A DNA stretch of 64,000 nt from RI-153 sp963721725. Its GTDB lineage: Bacteria; Chloroflexota; Anaerolineae; Caldilineales; Caldilineaceae. The notes beneath the pieces were generated by a model. The model saw only the letters and a list, made by a program, of their open reading frames with translations. It was not told the origin of the DNA and ran no database searches. A program made the position numbers and the translations under genes. Positions 27,759 through 36,962 of this stretch are shown here, piece by piece. The stretch is taken from positions 362,674-426,673 of the forward strand of contig CAVRLX010000007.1 in NCBI GenBank assembly GCA_963721725.1, written 5' to 3'. How positions within the stretch are numbered: the first letter of the stretch is position 1; every line of letters begins with the position of its first letter.

Positions 27759-28717
27759 ATGTCAGACGCGCCGCCTCGGGCTGCCGTCCATTCGCTTGGG
27801 CTTCCCGGTGAAAGTGATGGGCGTGCCCAATCTGCCCTCCCACGATAGCCGGCGCTGGCAAAATCGCCCCCATCTCAGCGTCAGCCTGGCTTATTTGCGT
27901 GATATTTTTCTCTATCTTCAGCACCGATCTATCCAAGTCTACCGCATGGCTGGTCAACTGGCCCCCTATCTCACCCACCCAGGGTTGCCCGATTTTCACC
28001 GCCAATTGGACGAATGCGCCGATGAACTCGCCACCATCGGCGATCTGGCCCGGCAATTGCGCTTGCGTCTCACCTTGCACCCCGGTTTTTATATCCAACT
28101 CAACAGCCCGCACGACCATTGGGTGGCACGCTATCTGTTGAGAACTCACGCGCGCTGCCCAGCTTTTGGATGGCATGGGGCTGGACGCCGACGCCGTGAT
28201 TGTGATCCACGTGGGCGGGGTATACGGCGATGCCGAGAGCGGGCGCGAACGTTTTGCGCGCCAGATTAACCGTTTGCCGGACGCCGTCCGATCTCGGCTC
28301 GTACTGGAACACGACGACCGCCGCTATCATCTGCACGATGCCCTTTGGATTCATGCCCGCACGGGGGTGCGTGTCGTATTGGATACGCTGCACCATCGCT
28401 GCTTCGATCCTGTGGGGCTGCCTCTGGCCGACGCACTGCGGCTGGCGCTGGCAACCTGGCCCGCCGCGCAGCGTCCCAAGATCCACATGAGCAGCCCGCG
28501 CACCGAGATCCGCCCACTCTTGCGCAATGGCGGCGTGCGTCTGCAACCGCCGTTGCCCGATCAACACAGCGATTTCCTCCACCCCTTCGAGGTTATCGAT
28601 CTGTTGAACACAGCCCGCCAATTGAACCTGCGCCCGTTTGATGTCATGCTGGAGGCCAAAGCCAAAGATGTGGCTTTGCTGCGTCTGCCGCGAGCAGATC
28701 GAACGGTACGCGCCTGA
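27759..28717 (+). CDS. uvsE: UV damage endonuclease UvsE/UvdE, frameshifted
   Basis: Starting near 27778, RLGFPVKVMG is followed by LPSHDSRRWQNRPHLSVSLAYLRDIFLYL, YRMAGQLAPYLTHP and LRLRLTLHPGFYIQLNSP. A shift at about 28150 moves the frame to LLDGMGLDADAVIVIHVGGVYGDAESGRERF, LVLEHDDRRYHLHDAL and LDTLHHRCFDP. These are the metal-binding motifs of the UvdE TIM-barrel that nicks DNA 5' of UV photoproducts. The combined length (about 310 aa) is normal. The start codon is uncertain: ATG 27759 is in another frame and TTG 27796 is in frame. Confidence 0.87.
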
Positions 28718-28760
28718 ATTGTCAACCGTAGTGGGGTAGACTTTCTGACGAGGAGGAGCC

Positions 28761-29507
28761 ATGGACAAACCCTACACCGATCCCCTGATTCGGCGGCGCA
28801 CGGTCTTGGTGGCCGTGGTTAATAACCGCGAAGATCTGCGGCGGGCGGCCTCGGAAGGCTGGTATCGCATTCCTCAGCGCCGCGCCCCCCGCCGCATCGG
28901 GGCCGACTATCTGGCTTTTTATCAAACTGGCGAGTTTGGCGATGATCCCGAAGCGCACACCGTCACCTATTACGCCCCCATTCGTCGCTATCAACTGTTG
29001 ACCCGCGCCGAGTTGCTGCCCGCCGAGGCCGATCATCCCCGCCGCGAGGATTACTATTTTCGTATTGAAGTCGCCCCGCTTTTGCGCTTAGATCAGCCTA
29101 TCCGCGCCGCCAAACTGCGCCGGATCACCTTTATCCACACTACCTTTGCCCAACTGCTGGGCGCCGCCGATGTGACCGATCTCTATCGCACAGACGATGC
29201 CTTTCAATCGCTGTGGCAGGCGTTGCAAAGCAATCGTCTGCGTCCGTTGGCGAACCGACTGGCCGGGGAATGGCCGGTGGATATTACCCTGCGTGTGCGC
29301 AACGGCTATCTTGGCATCCGCTGTGTGGAAGATACCACAGCCCAGGAAAACCGCCCCACACCGCTGCCCGCCCGCTGGACGCTGTTGCAGATTTCTACAG
29401 CCCAGATTGTCGATGATTTACCCGGCTGTCTGCGCCAGATCGCTTCAACATTGGTCTCGTTGGGCGGCGCGCTGGACACGAAACCAGGGCCGGAGGTGCG
29501 TTTATAG
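28761..29507 (+). CDS. Hypothetical protein, PUA/EVE-like length and composition
   Basis: 248 aa. The sequence is rich in Arg and aromatics: LVAVVNNREDLRRAASEGWYRIPQRRAPRRIGADYLAFYQTGEFG, HTVTYYAPIRRYQLLTRAELLP, YYFRIEVAPLLRLDQPIRA, and a C-terminal ITLRVRNGYLGIRCV. The strand-rich pattern may suit a nucleic-acid-binding fold, but this is only an impression. GAGGAGG lies upstream of ATG 28761. No gene neighbour explains it. Confidence 0.65.
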   Translation: MDKPYTDPLIRRRTVLVAVVNNREDLRRAASEGWYRIPQRRAPRRIGADYLAFYQTGEFGDDPEAHTVTYYAPIRRYQLLTRAELLPAEADHPRREDYYFRIEVAPLLRLDQPIRAAKLRRITFIHTTFAQLLGAADVTDLYRTDDAFQSLWQALQSNRLRPLANRLAGEWPVDITLRVRNGYLGIRCVEDTTAQENRPTPLPARWTLLQISTAQIVDDLPGCLRQIASTLVSLGGALDTKPGPEVRL

Positions 29508-29535
29508 AAGGCGCATGTTTGAAACGTGCACCTTC
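29507..29535 (+). terminator. Hairpin after the hypothetical gene
   Basis: GAAGGCGCATGTTT faces AAACGTGCACCTTC with two mismatches and almost no loop. It lies directly after the stop at 29507 and is probably a weak terminator. Confidence 0.45.
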
Positions 29536-29582
29536 TCAGCCAACAGCATTACGCTGGTCCGCTACAATTGACGGGGGATGGA

Positions 29583-30443
29583 ATGAACTTCAACCAAATC
29601 AAGCGCCTTTTTCTTTTTGGCGGGATCATATTAACGATCTTAGGCGTGGCGGCTGTCCCGTCAGGCGTCTTCGCACAGGAGACCCCAGCGGGCACGGTCC
29701 CCCCTGCAAGCCAGATAGAGATCTTTTTGCCGATCATTCAAACTGTGGCACAAGCGGTCGAGATCGTGCCCACCGACCCTTGCCCGGCGACGTCGGATCG
29801 GCGCTATATCGCCATCCCCATTGAGCCGCCATCCGCTGATCATCCCGACGAACAGCACGGCGATTTGAACCTGGCACTGCGCGGCTATGCCGAGGTCAAC
29901 GCTGAACGCTCTTTGCTCAACCTCAACGGCGACACCGATGCCCACCCGCCCCAGTTGCCGGGGCTGTTCGCCGACAGCCGCACGCCCGCGATCACCTCCA
30001 CCTACCGTGTCTATGACTGGGATTGGAGTTGCGGCGAGCATGGCTGTGCCAGCCCGCACTTTGTCCCCAATGATGTTAGCTTGTTGGGCGTGGGCACCAC
30101 GCCGGGCGAGACGCTCTCCATTCCCAGCCGCCATCCAGAAATTTATGGGGGTGGCTTCAAAGTGCTGGTGCTCTATGCTTCGGCGTCGCGCATCACCCTG
30201 GGCTATACGCGCCGTGACAGCGTGGCCCCTGGCTATGCCGTGCATCTGGAAAATCTCTGTGTCGATCCCAATCTGGTGGCACTCTACCGGGCCAGCAATC
30301 TGGCCGGACGCGCAACGTTGCCCGCGCTCCACAACGGCGATGTGTTAGGCATCGCCCGCGGCGACGAAATTCTGGTTGCCATGCGTGATCGGGGATCGTT
30401 TATGGAAACCCGTTCGCGCAAGGATTGGTGGAAAGGGCGATAA
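29583..30443 (+). CDS. Secreted protein with sortase-like fold, unassigned
   Basis: About 286 aa from ATG 29583. A signal peptide (RLFLFGGIILTILGVAAVPSGVFAQ) is followed by a mature region with PTDPCPATSDRRYIAIPIEPPSADHP, YRVYDWDWSCGEHGCASPHF, a THGxRPG-like LSIPSRHPEIYGGGFKVLVLYA and VHLENLCVDP. Four or more cysteines may form disulfides. Proteins of this general layout are common in Chloroflexota as surface proteins, but I cannot name a function; a sortase identity is not supported by a clear catalytic Cys/Arg. Confidence 0.6.
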   Translation: MNFNQIKRLFLFGGIILTILGVAAVPSGVFAQETPAGTVPPASQIEIFLPIIQTVAQAVEIVPTDPCPATSDRRYIAIPIEPPSADHPDEQHGDLNLALRGYAEVNAERSLLNLNGDTDAHPPQLPGLFADSRTPAITSTYRVYDWDWSCGEHGCASPHFVPNDVSLLGVGTTPGETLSIPSRHPEIYGGGFKVLVLYASASRITLGYTRRDSVAPGYAVHLENLCVDPNLVALYRASNLAGRATLPALHNGDVLGIARGDEILVAMRDRGSFMETRSRKDWWKGR

Positions 30444-30447
30444 GCTG

Positions 30448-30504
30448 ATTGCGTGCTGCGGATTTTCAACGCGGATTCATCACCCGAAATACCCAGCACG
30501 CAAT
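30448..30504. repeat. Intergenic hairpin, ATTGCGTGCTG family
   Basis: ATTGCGTGCTG at 30448-30458 pairs with CAGCACGCAAT at 30494-30504, and is followed by another ACGCAAT copy. The words match those at 5557 and at the start of coxE (8581). Confidence 0.55.
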
Positions 30505-30539
30505 ACGCAATAATTCCCCCCTGTGCTACAATCCTCCCC

Positions 30540-31544
30540 ATGTATCTGATCATCCAAATTCCCTGTTATAACGAAGCAGAGACCCTCCCATTGGTGTTGG
30601 CTGCGCTGCCTGCGTCCATCCCTGGCGTTTCCAAACTGGAAACGCTTGTCATCGACGACGGCAGCAGCGACGGCACCAGCGAGGTGGCGGCGCGCCTGGG
30701 CGTACATCACATTGTGCGCCATCACCGTAACCAGGGGTTAGCCGTGGCCTTCCAAACCGGGTTGGATCACTGCCTGCGCCTGGGCGCGGATCTGATCGTC
30801 AACACCGACGGCGACAACCAGTATCCCGGCGACCAGATCGGCGCGCTGATTGCCCCCATCCTCGATGGCCGCGCCGATATGGTGATCGGCGATCGCCAGA
30901 CCCACAGAGTGGAGCATTTTTCGCCGCTCAAACGCCTATTGCAACAATGGGGCAGTTGGGTCGTGCGGCTGGCATCGGGGACAGACGTTCCCGACGCTGC
31001 CAGTGGCTTTCGGGCTTTCTCGCGTGAGGCCGCGCTGCGCCTAATCGTCCTTACCCGCTATACCTACACGCTGGAGACGATTATTCAGGCGGGCAAAAAG
31101 GGGCTGGTGATTACTCACATCCCCATTGAAGTCAACGATCCACTGCGCCGTTCGCGGCTCATGCGCAGCACCAGCAGCTATGTCAGCCGCTCGGCGGCCA
31201 CGATTTTGCGGCTCTATACATTTTATGAACCGCTGCGTTCGTTTAGCTGGATCGCCGTCCCTTTTTTGCTGTCTGGGCTACTTTTGATCCTACGCTTCTT
31301 CTTTTTCTATCTCTATTCCATGATCATCGGCCAGCCCGGCGGCACACGCCTGACCCAATCGGTGACGATTGCCGGTACGCTGTTGATCCTGGGCTTTCTG
31401 ATCTTCCTTTTTGGCGTGCTCGCCGACATTGGCTCCACACAGCGCGCGCTGCTGGAAGAGATCCTCTATCGGCAGCGCAAACGAGAATTGGAAGACCTGG
31501 CACGGCAGCGGGCGACGGACGACGGACCGCAGACTGTCGTCTGA
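30540..31544 (+). CDS. Family 2 glycosyltransferase (dolichol-phosphate-mannose-synthase-like)
   Basis: About 334 aa from ATG 30540. The GT-A core is clear: IIQIPCYNEAETLPLVLAALP, VIDDGSSDGTSEVA, HRNQGLAVAFQTGLDHCLRLGADLIVNTDGDNQYPG with the DxD-like motif, then VIGDRQTH. The C-terminal part has two membrane helices (WIAVPFLLSGLLLILRFFFFYLYS, LLILGFLIFLFGVLAD). It probably transfers a sugar to a lipid carrier for envelope glycans. Confidence 0.92.
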   Translation: MYLIIQIPCYNEAETLPLVLAALPASIPGVSKLETLVIDDGSSDGTSEVAARLGVHHIVRHHRNQGLAVAFQTGLDHCLRLGADLIVNTDGDNQYPGDQIGALIAPILDGRADMVIGDRQTHRVEHFSPLKRLLQQWGSWVVRLASGTDVPDAASGFRAFSREAALRLIVLTRYTYTLETIIQAGKKGLVITHIPIEVNDPLRRSRLMRSTSSYVSRSAATILRLYTFYEPLRSFSWIAVPFLLSGLLLILRFFFFYLYSMIIGQPGGTRLTQSVTIAGTLLILGFLIFLFGVLADIGSTQRALLEEILYRQRKRELEDLARQRATDDGPQTVV

Positions 31545-31557
31545 CGCCATTGGCAAT

Positions 31558-32142
31558 TTACTCCCCCGCCACACCCAATTCTTCGGCAATCTCCTGCATG
31601 GAAACCAGCACCCGTTCCACATGCTCGTCGAAGGGTTCGCCCAACGCCTCAATGTAGTGCATGTTCTCGGCCCGATCAATGGCCGCGGTAAACGCTTTGT
31701 CTTTCCATTTTTTCTTCACCGAACTCACCTTGACCTCGCGCAGATCTTTGGTGGGGCGCACATAGGCACAGGCCATGATCAGCCCGGTTAACTCGTCACA
31801 GGCCAGTAGTACCGTGTCCAGTTTGCTCACGCGTGGCACGCCCAAAAAGGTGGCGTGGGCCTCCACAGCGTGGATCAAGGCGTCGGGATAGCCGCGCTCG
31901 CGGAAGAGGCGCAGTTCCGTGCGCGGGTGACCGTTTTCGGTGTCGTCCATATCGGGAAAGCGCTCATAATCCAGATCGTGTAACAGGCCGGTCAGCCCCC
32001 ACAGATCGGCATCTTCGCCATAATGGCGCGCATAGGCCCGCAGCGCCGCCTCCACCGCCAGCATATGTTTGCGCAAACTCTCGGATTGCACCCATTCACA
32101 GAGGAGGGCGTAGGCTTCTTCTCGGCTTGGTAATGACATCAT
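31558..32142 (-). CDS. HD-domain hydrolase
   Basis: About 194 aa from ATG 32142. The HD metal motif is LTGLLHDLDYERFPD (HD at about residues 53-54). Upstream is RKHMLAVEAALRAYA with the first His, and later HAVEAHA and DTVLLACDELTGL. This matches HD-domain proteins annotated as metal-dependent phosphohydrolases. The substrate is unknown. It is convergent with the glycosyltransferase gene, with only 13 bp between them. Confidence 0.88.
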   Translation of the reverse strand: MMSLPSREEAYALLCEWVQSESLRKHMLAVEAALRAYARHYGEDADLWGLTGLLHDLDYERFPDMDDTENGHPRTELRLFRERGYPDALIHAVEAHATFLGVPRVSKLDTVLLACDELTGLIMACAYVRPTKDLREVKVSSVKKKWKDKAFTAAIDRAENMHYIEALGEPFDEHVERVLVSMQEIAEELGVAGE

Positions 32143-32210
32143 AGGTTCCTGTTTTGATTGGATCATGGGGGAAGGGGCCAATTGTCAGGGGCGTGATTCC
32201 TTGTCCGCGG

Positions 32211-33356
32211 TCACTTGGTCGCCTTGCCGCCCAATCGATGATAGACAATTCGATCCTCTGGTGACCAACGTGTAAAGCGGCCACCGCCGCTGATAACCAG
32301 GGTCGAGGAGAGGAAGAGCAAAGTTGCCGCCGTCCACTGCCACCCAGCGCTGTGCAGCCAGATTAGCGCAAAGCCAATGACCCCCACCGTGCTGACACGC
32401 ACGGCCAGCCCAGCCAACAGGGCTGTGGCTGCCACAACGCCCACACCAGAGACAACCAGCGGCAGATCGGCCTGGACGATGCCCAGCAAGACAAGCGCCA
32501 TGCACGAAAGCCGCCAGATCGGGGGCAAATTTTGCAAGAGCGTCGCTTGCATCTGGCTTCGCCAGCGTTGATATTGCGGGCTGGCGGCATCAATGACGCC
32601 AGTCATGACCAGCCGATCCCGCCCGAAACTCAAGGCAATCGGTAGGCCAAAGACCAATCCGCCCAGATAGGTGACTGGCGGGGCCAGCGTCGGCCACAGC
32701 ACCACTGCCACAAAACCCATATGGGTCCCTGCCACAACACGCCGATAAAGGCTGGGAGTCATGGGGAATTCGGCCATCTGCCAACGTTGACGTAGTTTTA
32801 GCCCGCCGATAAAAAGGAAGCGCGCTAATCCCAACGTGAGATAGATCCGTGGCAATTGCCCATAGCCTACGGCCAGAGTCAGGGCAATCATCATGCCGAT
32901 GCTGTCAAATTCCATATCCAGCACTTCGCCCAACCGGGTGGCGTGGTTGGTAATGCGGGCCAGATAGCCATCGAAAAAGTCACCGATACAGGCCAGCGTA
33001 TAGAGAATGGCGGGCAACCAATCGAGCCAACCGCCCGGGCGCGGGGCAAAAAGGAAGCCTGCCATCAGCGCATAGGCCAGACCACGCAAGAGCGTCAGCC
33101 CGTTGCCCGCGCCCAGGCTCGGAAGCAGCAAGCTTTCGCCCTGACGGCGGTTATGCACCAGATTGGCAAAGAGCAGCCAGATCTCCAGCGCGGCCACGGC
33201 CAGCGCCAACCATAGCCAAAGCTCCATCTTCAGGCGCGTCCGGCTGAGCAAATCATAGGTTGCCAGCACACCAGCGATATAAAAACAAAGCCATAGGCAA
33301 CCAGTCAGCCGCAGCCGGTGCATTGGGTCGGAGGGCAAAAGAGATGTGCAGGACAT
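32211..33356 (-). CDS. CDP-alcohol phosphatidyltransferase family protein
   Basis: About 381 aa when started at ATG 33356; the frame stays open upstream to 33482. The family signature DG-x2-AR-x8-G-x3-D-x3-D is perfect at DGYLARITNHATRLGEVLDMEFD. Many hydrophobic helices flank it. The enzyme condenses a CDP-alcohol with a second alcohol in phospholipid or phosphoinositide-like lipid synthesis. It is longer than typical (about 200 aa) because of extra membrane helices on both sides. The specific lipid product cannot be told. Confidence 0.85.
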   Translation of the reverse strand: MSCTSLLPSDPMHRLRLTGCLWLCFYIAGVLATYDLLSRTRLKMELWLWLALAVAALEIWLLFANLVHNRRQGESLLLPSLGAGNGLTLLRGLAYALMAGFLFAPRPGGWLDWLPAILYTLACIGDFFDGYLARITNHATRLGEVLDMEFDSIGMMIALTLAVGYGQLPRIYLTLGLARFLFIGGLKLRQRWQMAEFPMTPSLYRRVVAGTHMGFVAVVLWPTLAPPVTYLGGLVFGLPIALSFGRDRLVMTGVIDAASPQYQRWRSQMQATLLQNLPPIWRLSCMALVLLGIVQADLPLVVSGVGVVAATALLAGLAVRVSTVGVIGFALIWLHSAGWQWTAATLLFLSSTLVISGGGRFTRWSPEDRIVYHRLGGKATK

Positions 33357-33618
33357 GAGCCAATCCTGTGATGCAGGAGAAACCTTACTCAGTTTGTTTC
33401 TATTATCTGAACCGATCGATCTGACAGCTTTGCATCCTACCGTGTGCGGAGAAATTGGGCAAGTGAGAGCATGGGGTGGCAAAGGCGATGGCTTGCGCAG
33501 TTAGGGTACGGACCTTACGTTTTCGGGTTCAGCAATACTTGAAATGAACGGTTTTTGTATTCTCTGCCTCTGCTACCATAAGCAGTGGTGAATTAGCCTC
33601 TACCCTGTAAGGTGAAGA

Positions 33619-34847
33619 GTGGAAATTTTTGTCGCTCGGCAACCCATCTTTGACCGCAACCAACAAGTCTATGGCTATGAATTGCTCTTTCGGCAAGGCT
33701 TCACCCATGTAGTGAGCATTGCCAATGGTGATCTGGCAACCTCAAAAGTGCTCACCACCAGCTTTTCGCTAATTGGCGTGGAAAGTTTGACCAGTGGCAA
33801 GCGGGCGTTCATTAACTTTACGCGCAATCTTTTGCTGCGCCAGATTGCCACGGCCTTTCCCGCGATGTACTCACCGTGGAAATTCTTGAGGACATTGAGC
33901 CAGATATCCTGACCATTGATGCCTGTGCCACGCTGCGCAAGGCTGGCTACATGATCGTCTTAGACGATTTTGTCTATAAGCCCAAATATAAGCCTTTTGT
34001 CGAGATGGCCGACATTATTAAAGTCGATTTTCTCACCACATCGATTGAAGAGCGCCGCCGTCTGCCTCGCGAGATGGGCCGTGTCGGGTTGGAGTTTTTG
34101 GCCGAAAAGGTGGAAACCAGCGATGATTTGGAAATGGCTCTGGAATTTGGCTATTCATACATCCAGGGCTTCTTTTTCAGCAAACCAGAGACGATTTCCG
34201 CCCAGGACATCCCCGGTTATAAGCTCAACTATCTCCATATCCTCTATGAAATCAACCAGCCCCAGGTCAACTTTGATCTGCTAGAACAGATCATCCTACG
34301 CGAGGTTTCGCTTTCCTATAAACTTCTGCGCTTTATCAATTCGGCCTATTTTAATCTACGCCATCGCATCAAAAGTGTGCGCCATGCTCTGGCCTTGCTG
34401 GGCACCGAAGAGATCCGCAAGTGGGCCTCATTGGTGGCGCTGAGCGGCATGGGTGATGACAAACCAGATGAACTCGCCGTCTTGTGTGCCACGCGTGGCA
34501 AGTTGTGCGAATTGCTGGGCATGCACGCCGGGATGGATCAAAGCCGCACCGATCTCTATCTCATGGGCCTCTTTTCGTTGGTGGATGCTTTCACCGACCG
34601 TCCCCTGGAAGAGGTGCTGCGGATGTTGCCCCTCCACGAACAGGTGAAGAAGGCGCTGCGCCAGGAAGGGGGGCGCTTTTCAGCCATCTATAATTTGGTG
34701 CTGGCCTATGAAAGCGCCAACTGGTTTATGGTGTTGGAACTTGCCCACACACTCAAAATTGGCGAAGCGATTGTGCCCACGCTCTATCAAATGGCGGTTT
34801 CCTGGGCCGATCAGATCTTCTATAGAGATGAGCGGGTTAAGGCATAA
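33619..34847 (+). CDS. EAL-HDOD signalling protein, one frameshift
   Basis: GTG 33619 starts EIFVARQPIFDRNQQVYGYELLFR, the YuxH-type EAL opening. After FINFTRNLLL the frame shifts near 33870 and continues as VEILEDIEPD, IVLDDFVYKP, IIKVDFL, LEFLAEKVET and YIQGFFFSKPE, the degenerate EAL core. The HDOD domain follows (FDLLEQIILREVSLSYKLLRFINSAYF). The joined length (about 409 aa) is normal. Such proteins are usually catalytically inactive for c-di-GMP and act in signalling. The stop codon lies in a palindromic terminator. Confidence 0.87.
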
Positions 34848-34874
34848 ACTGTGATTGCAATCACAGTTTATGCC
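34841..34874. terminator. Perfect 34-bp palindrome between convergent genes
   Basis: GGCATAAACTGTGATTG and its exact complement abut with no loop, overlapping the last codons of the EAL-HDOD gene and followed closely by the end of the CoA-transferase gene. It probably terminates both, though an operator role is possible. Confidence 0.7.
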
Positions 34875-34888
34875 TCGACGTGGCTGCA

Positions 34889-36082
34889 TTAGATCACCCC
34901 GGTGGCTGTCAGCTCGACAATCTCCTCGTCAGTCATCCCCAACCGTTGCGCCAAAATCAGCGCTGTATGTTCGCCCAACCGTGGCGGCGCGCTACGGATC
35001 TGCGGCGGTGTTGCGCTCAGTTTTGCCACCGGCCCCACCTGTGGAATCCCTTCCCCGTTGTCGTCTATCACCGTTTGCACCATCCCCCGCGCCACGGCTT
35101 GCGGATCGGCCAGGGCTTCGGCCACACTGTTAACCGGTCCACACGGCACATCTACATCTAGCAACCGCTCGATCCAGGCCGCGGTGGGCGCTGTGATCAA
35201 TCGCTCCGCTACGCGTGGGATCAACTGTGCACGGTGGCGTACCCGCGCCGGATTCGTGGCAAACCGTTCATCGGCGGCCCAAGTTGGCTCGCCCAACACA
35301 GCACACAGCACGGCAAACTGGCGATCATTGCCCACCGCCACCATCAGATGCCCATCTTGCGTCGCAAAAGTCTGATAAGGCACAATCGTGCCGTGGGCAT
35401 TTCCATAGCGGGCTGGCGTCTCGCCAGAGACAAGATAGTTGCTGGCGACGTTGACCAGCCAGCCCAGTTGGGCATCAAACAGGGCAATGTCGATGAACTG
35501 GCCTTCGCCAGTGCGCGCCCGGTGATGGAGCGCGGCCAGAATCGCAATCACAGCGTGTAGCCCGGCGGTCACATCCACCACGGCCACGCCCACTTTGAAC
35601 GGCTCGCCCTCTGCCGGGCCGGTGATGCTCATGACGCCGCCTTGGGCCTGGATCACCGTGTCGTAGCCGGGACGCTCGCGATAGGGGCCGGTCTGCCCAT
35701 AACCCGTGATCGCACAGTAGATCAGCCCTGGATTAAGCGAACATAGATCCGCATAGCCCAGCCCCAGCCCGGCCATCGTCCCCACTTTGAAGTTTTCAAT
35801 CAGTACATCACTCTGGGCCACCAAGCGGCGTAAAATGTCGCGCCCGCGTGCATCCTTCAAATTGAGGGTCAAACTCTGTTTGTTGCGGTTGGCGCTGAGA
35901 AAATAGGCGCTTTGACCGCTGGCTGTAAAGGGCGGCCCCCACGTGCGCGTATCGTCGCCGCGTCCAGGCTGCTCGACCTTGACGATCTGCGCGCCGTAGT
36001 CGCCCAACACCATTGTGCCGTAGGGGCCAGCCAGCACACGCGAAAGATCCAAAACTGTGATGTCTGAGAGTGCGCCGCGCAT
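34889..36082 (-). CDS. CaiB/BaiF family III CoA transferase
   Basis: 397 aa, normal for the family. The N-terminal ITVLDLSRVLAGPYGTMVLGDYGAQIVKVEQPGRGDDTR is characteristic, followed by FLSANRNKQSLTLNLK, DVLIENFKVGTMAGLGLGY, and a PGYDTVIQAQGGVMSITG segment. The catalytic Asp lies in the family-III DVTAG region. It transfers CoA between carboxylic acids. Substrate unknown. A perfect 19-bp hairpin lies upstream. Confidence 0.93.
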   Translation of the reverse strand: MRGALSDITVLDLSRVLAGPYGTMVLGDYGAQIVKVEQPGRGDDTRTWGPPFTASGQSAYFLSANRNKQSLTLNLKDARGRDILRRLVAQSDVLIENFKVGTMAGLGLGYADLCSLNPGLIYCAITGYGQTGPYRERPGYDTVIQAQGGVMSITGPAEGEPFKVGVAVVDVTAGLHAVIAILAALHHRARTGEGQFIDIALFDAQLGWLVNVASNYLVSGETPARYGNAHGTIVPYQTFATQDGHLMVAVGNDRQFAVLCAVLGEPTWAADERFATNPARVRHRAQLIPRVAERLITAPTAAWIERLLDVDVPCGPVNSVAEALADPQAVARGMVQTVIDDNGEGIPQVGPVAKLSATPPQIRSAPPRLGEHTALILAQRLGMTDEEIVELTATGVI

Positions 36083-36115
36083 TGCTCGTTCCTTTGGGAT
36101 TGGGGACGGGTGACC

Positions 36116-36181
36116 GCATTCCGGGAATGGATCACATGATTCCCGTGTAGAATGATATGGGTTGATCCATTCCCGGAATGC
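36116..36181. repeat. Perfect 19-bp inverted repeat, CATTCCGGGAATGG family
   Basis: GCATTCCGGGAATGGATCA at 36116-36134 and its exact complement at 36163-36181, with a 28-nt spacer. The arms themselves contain the small palindrome TTCCGGGAA. The same core occurs in the hairpin at 41205-41270. It lies upstream of the CoA-transferase gene. The rest of 36083-36379 shows no gene. Confidence 0.75.
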
Positions 36182-36379
36182 TCGCTGGTTTGATTTACCC
36201 CTTTGGGATTTGGGCAGACAGACCGAGAGTGCTAAAGTTAGGGTATAGTGTCAGGTGTCACTTGGCCGCTGTCAAGTCTGGAAGGGCTGACGAGGGTGAC
36301 ACAAGCCCTATTCATGGGGCGCTGCCCCTAGCACGGGGATTGATCCCCGTGTGACTTTGCAATCAAGAAAGGATTTTGT

Positions 36380-36859
36380 ATGAAAAAGTATTCTTCCTCC
36401 CCCGAAATGAAGATCGACACCAAAAAGAGCTATTCCGCCACGATTAAGACCAACCGCGGCGATATTGTGATTGATCTCTTTGCCGACAAAACCCCGCGCA
36501 CCGTGAACAACTTTGTCTTTTTGGCCCGAGACGGCTTCTATGACGGTGTGAAGTTTCACCGTGTTATCGCCGATTTCATGGTGCAGACGGGTGATCCCGA
36601 AGGCACAGGCCGCGGCGGCCCCGGCTACAAATTCGCCGACGAATTCCACCCGTCATTGCGCCACAGCGGCCCTGGCATTCTGAGCATGGCGAATTCTGGC
36701 CCAGGCACTAACGGCAGCCAGTTCTTCATCACCCATGTCAAGACCGATTGGCTGGACGACCGCCATAGTGTCTTTGGCAAAGTGCGCGAAGGCCAGGACG
36801 TGGTCAACGCCATCCGCCAGGGCGATGTGATGGAATCGGTGGAGATCCACGAAGCGTAG
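36380..36859 (+). CDS. Cyclophilin-type peptidyl-prolyl isomerase
   Basis: 159 aa. The core is unmistakable: GDIVIDLFADKTPRTVNNFVFLARDGFYDGVKFHRVIADFMVQTGDPEGTG, then FADEFHPSLRHSGPGILSMANSGPGTNGSQFFITHVKTDWLDDRHSVFGKV. The catalytic Arg (FHRVI) and the GSQFFI motif are present. There is no signal peptide, so it is cytoplasmic. It catalyses cis-trans isomerisation of prolyl peptide bonds in folding. Confidence 0.97.
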   Translation: MKKYSSSPEMKIDTKKSYSATIKTNRGDIVIDLFADKTPRTVNNFVFLARDGFYDGVKFHRVIADFMVQTGDPEGTGRGGPGYKFADEFHPSLRHSGPGILSMANSGPGTNGSQFFITHVKTDWLDDRHSVFGKVREGQDVVNAIRQGDVMESVEIHEA

Positions 36860-36894
36860 ACGGTAACTAAGTAGATGAATTGATTATGTATAAT

Positions 36895-36945
36895 AAGTAA
36901 GGAGTAATGAGTAAGGGGCGTTTGCCCACTCATTACTCCTTACTT
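36895..36945. repeat. Long hairpin, AGTAATGAG word family
   Basis: AAGTAAGGAGTAATGAGT at 36895-36912 and its exact complement at 36928-36945, loop 15 nt, after the cyclophilin gene. It shares its words with the hairpins at 891, 22130 and 38087. Confidence 0.8.
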
Positions 36946-36962
36946 GTTTCTCCCATTTCCCA

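Noticed and set aside
29583..30443. Sortase for the secreted protein
   Set aside because: The catalytic Cys (TLxTC) and Arg motifs of sortases could not be located with confidence.
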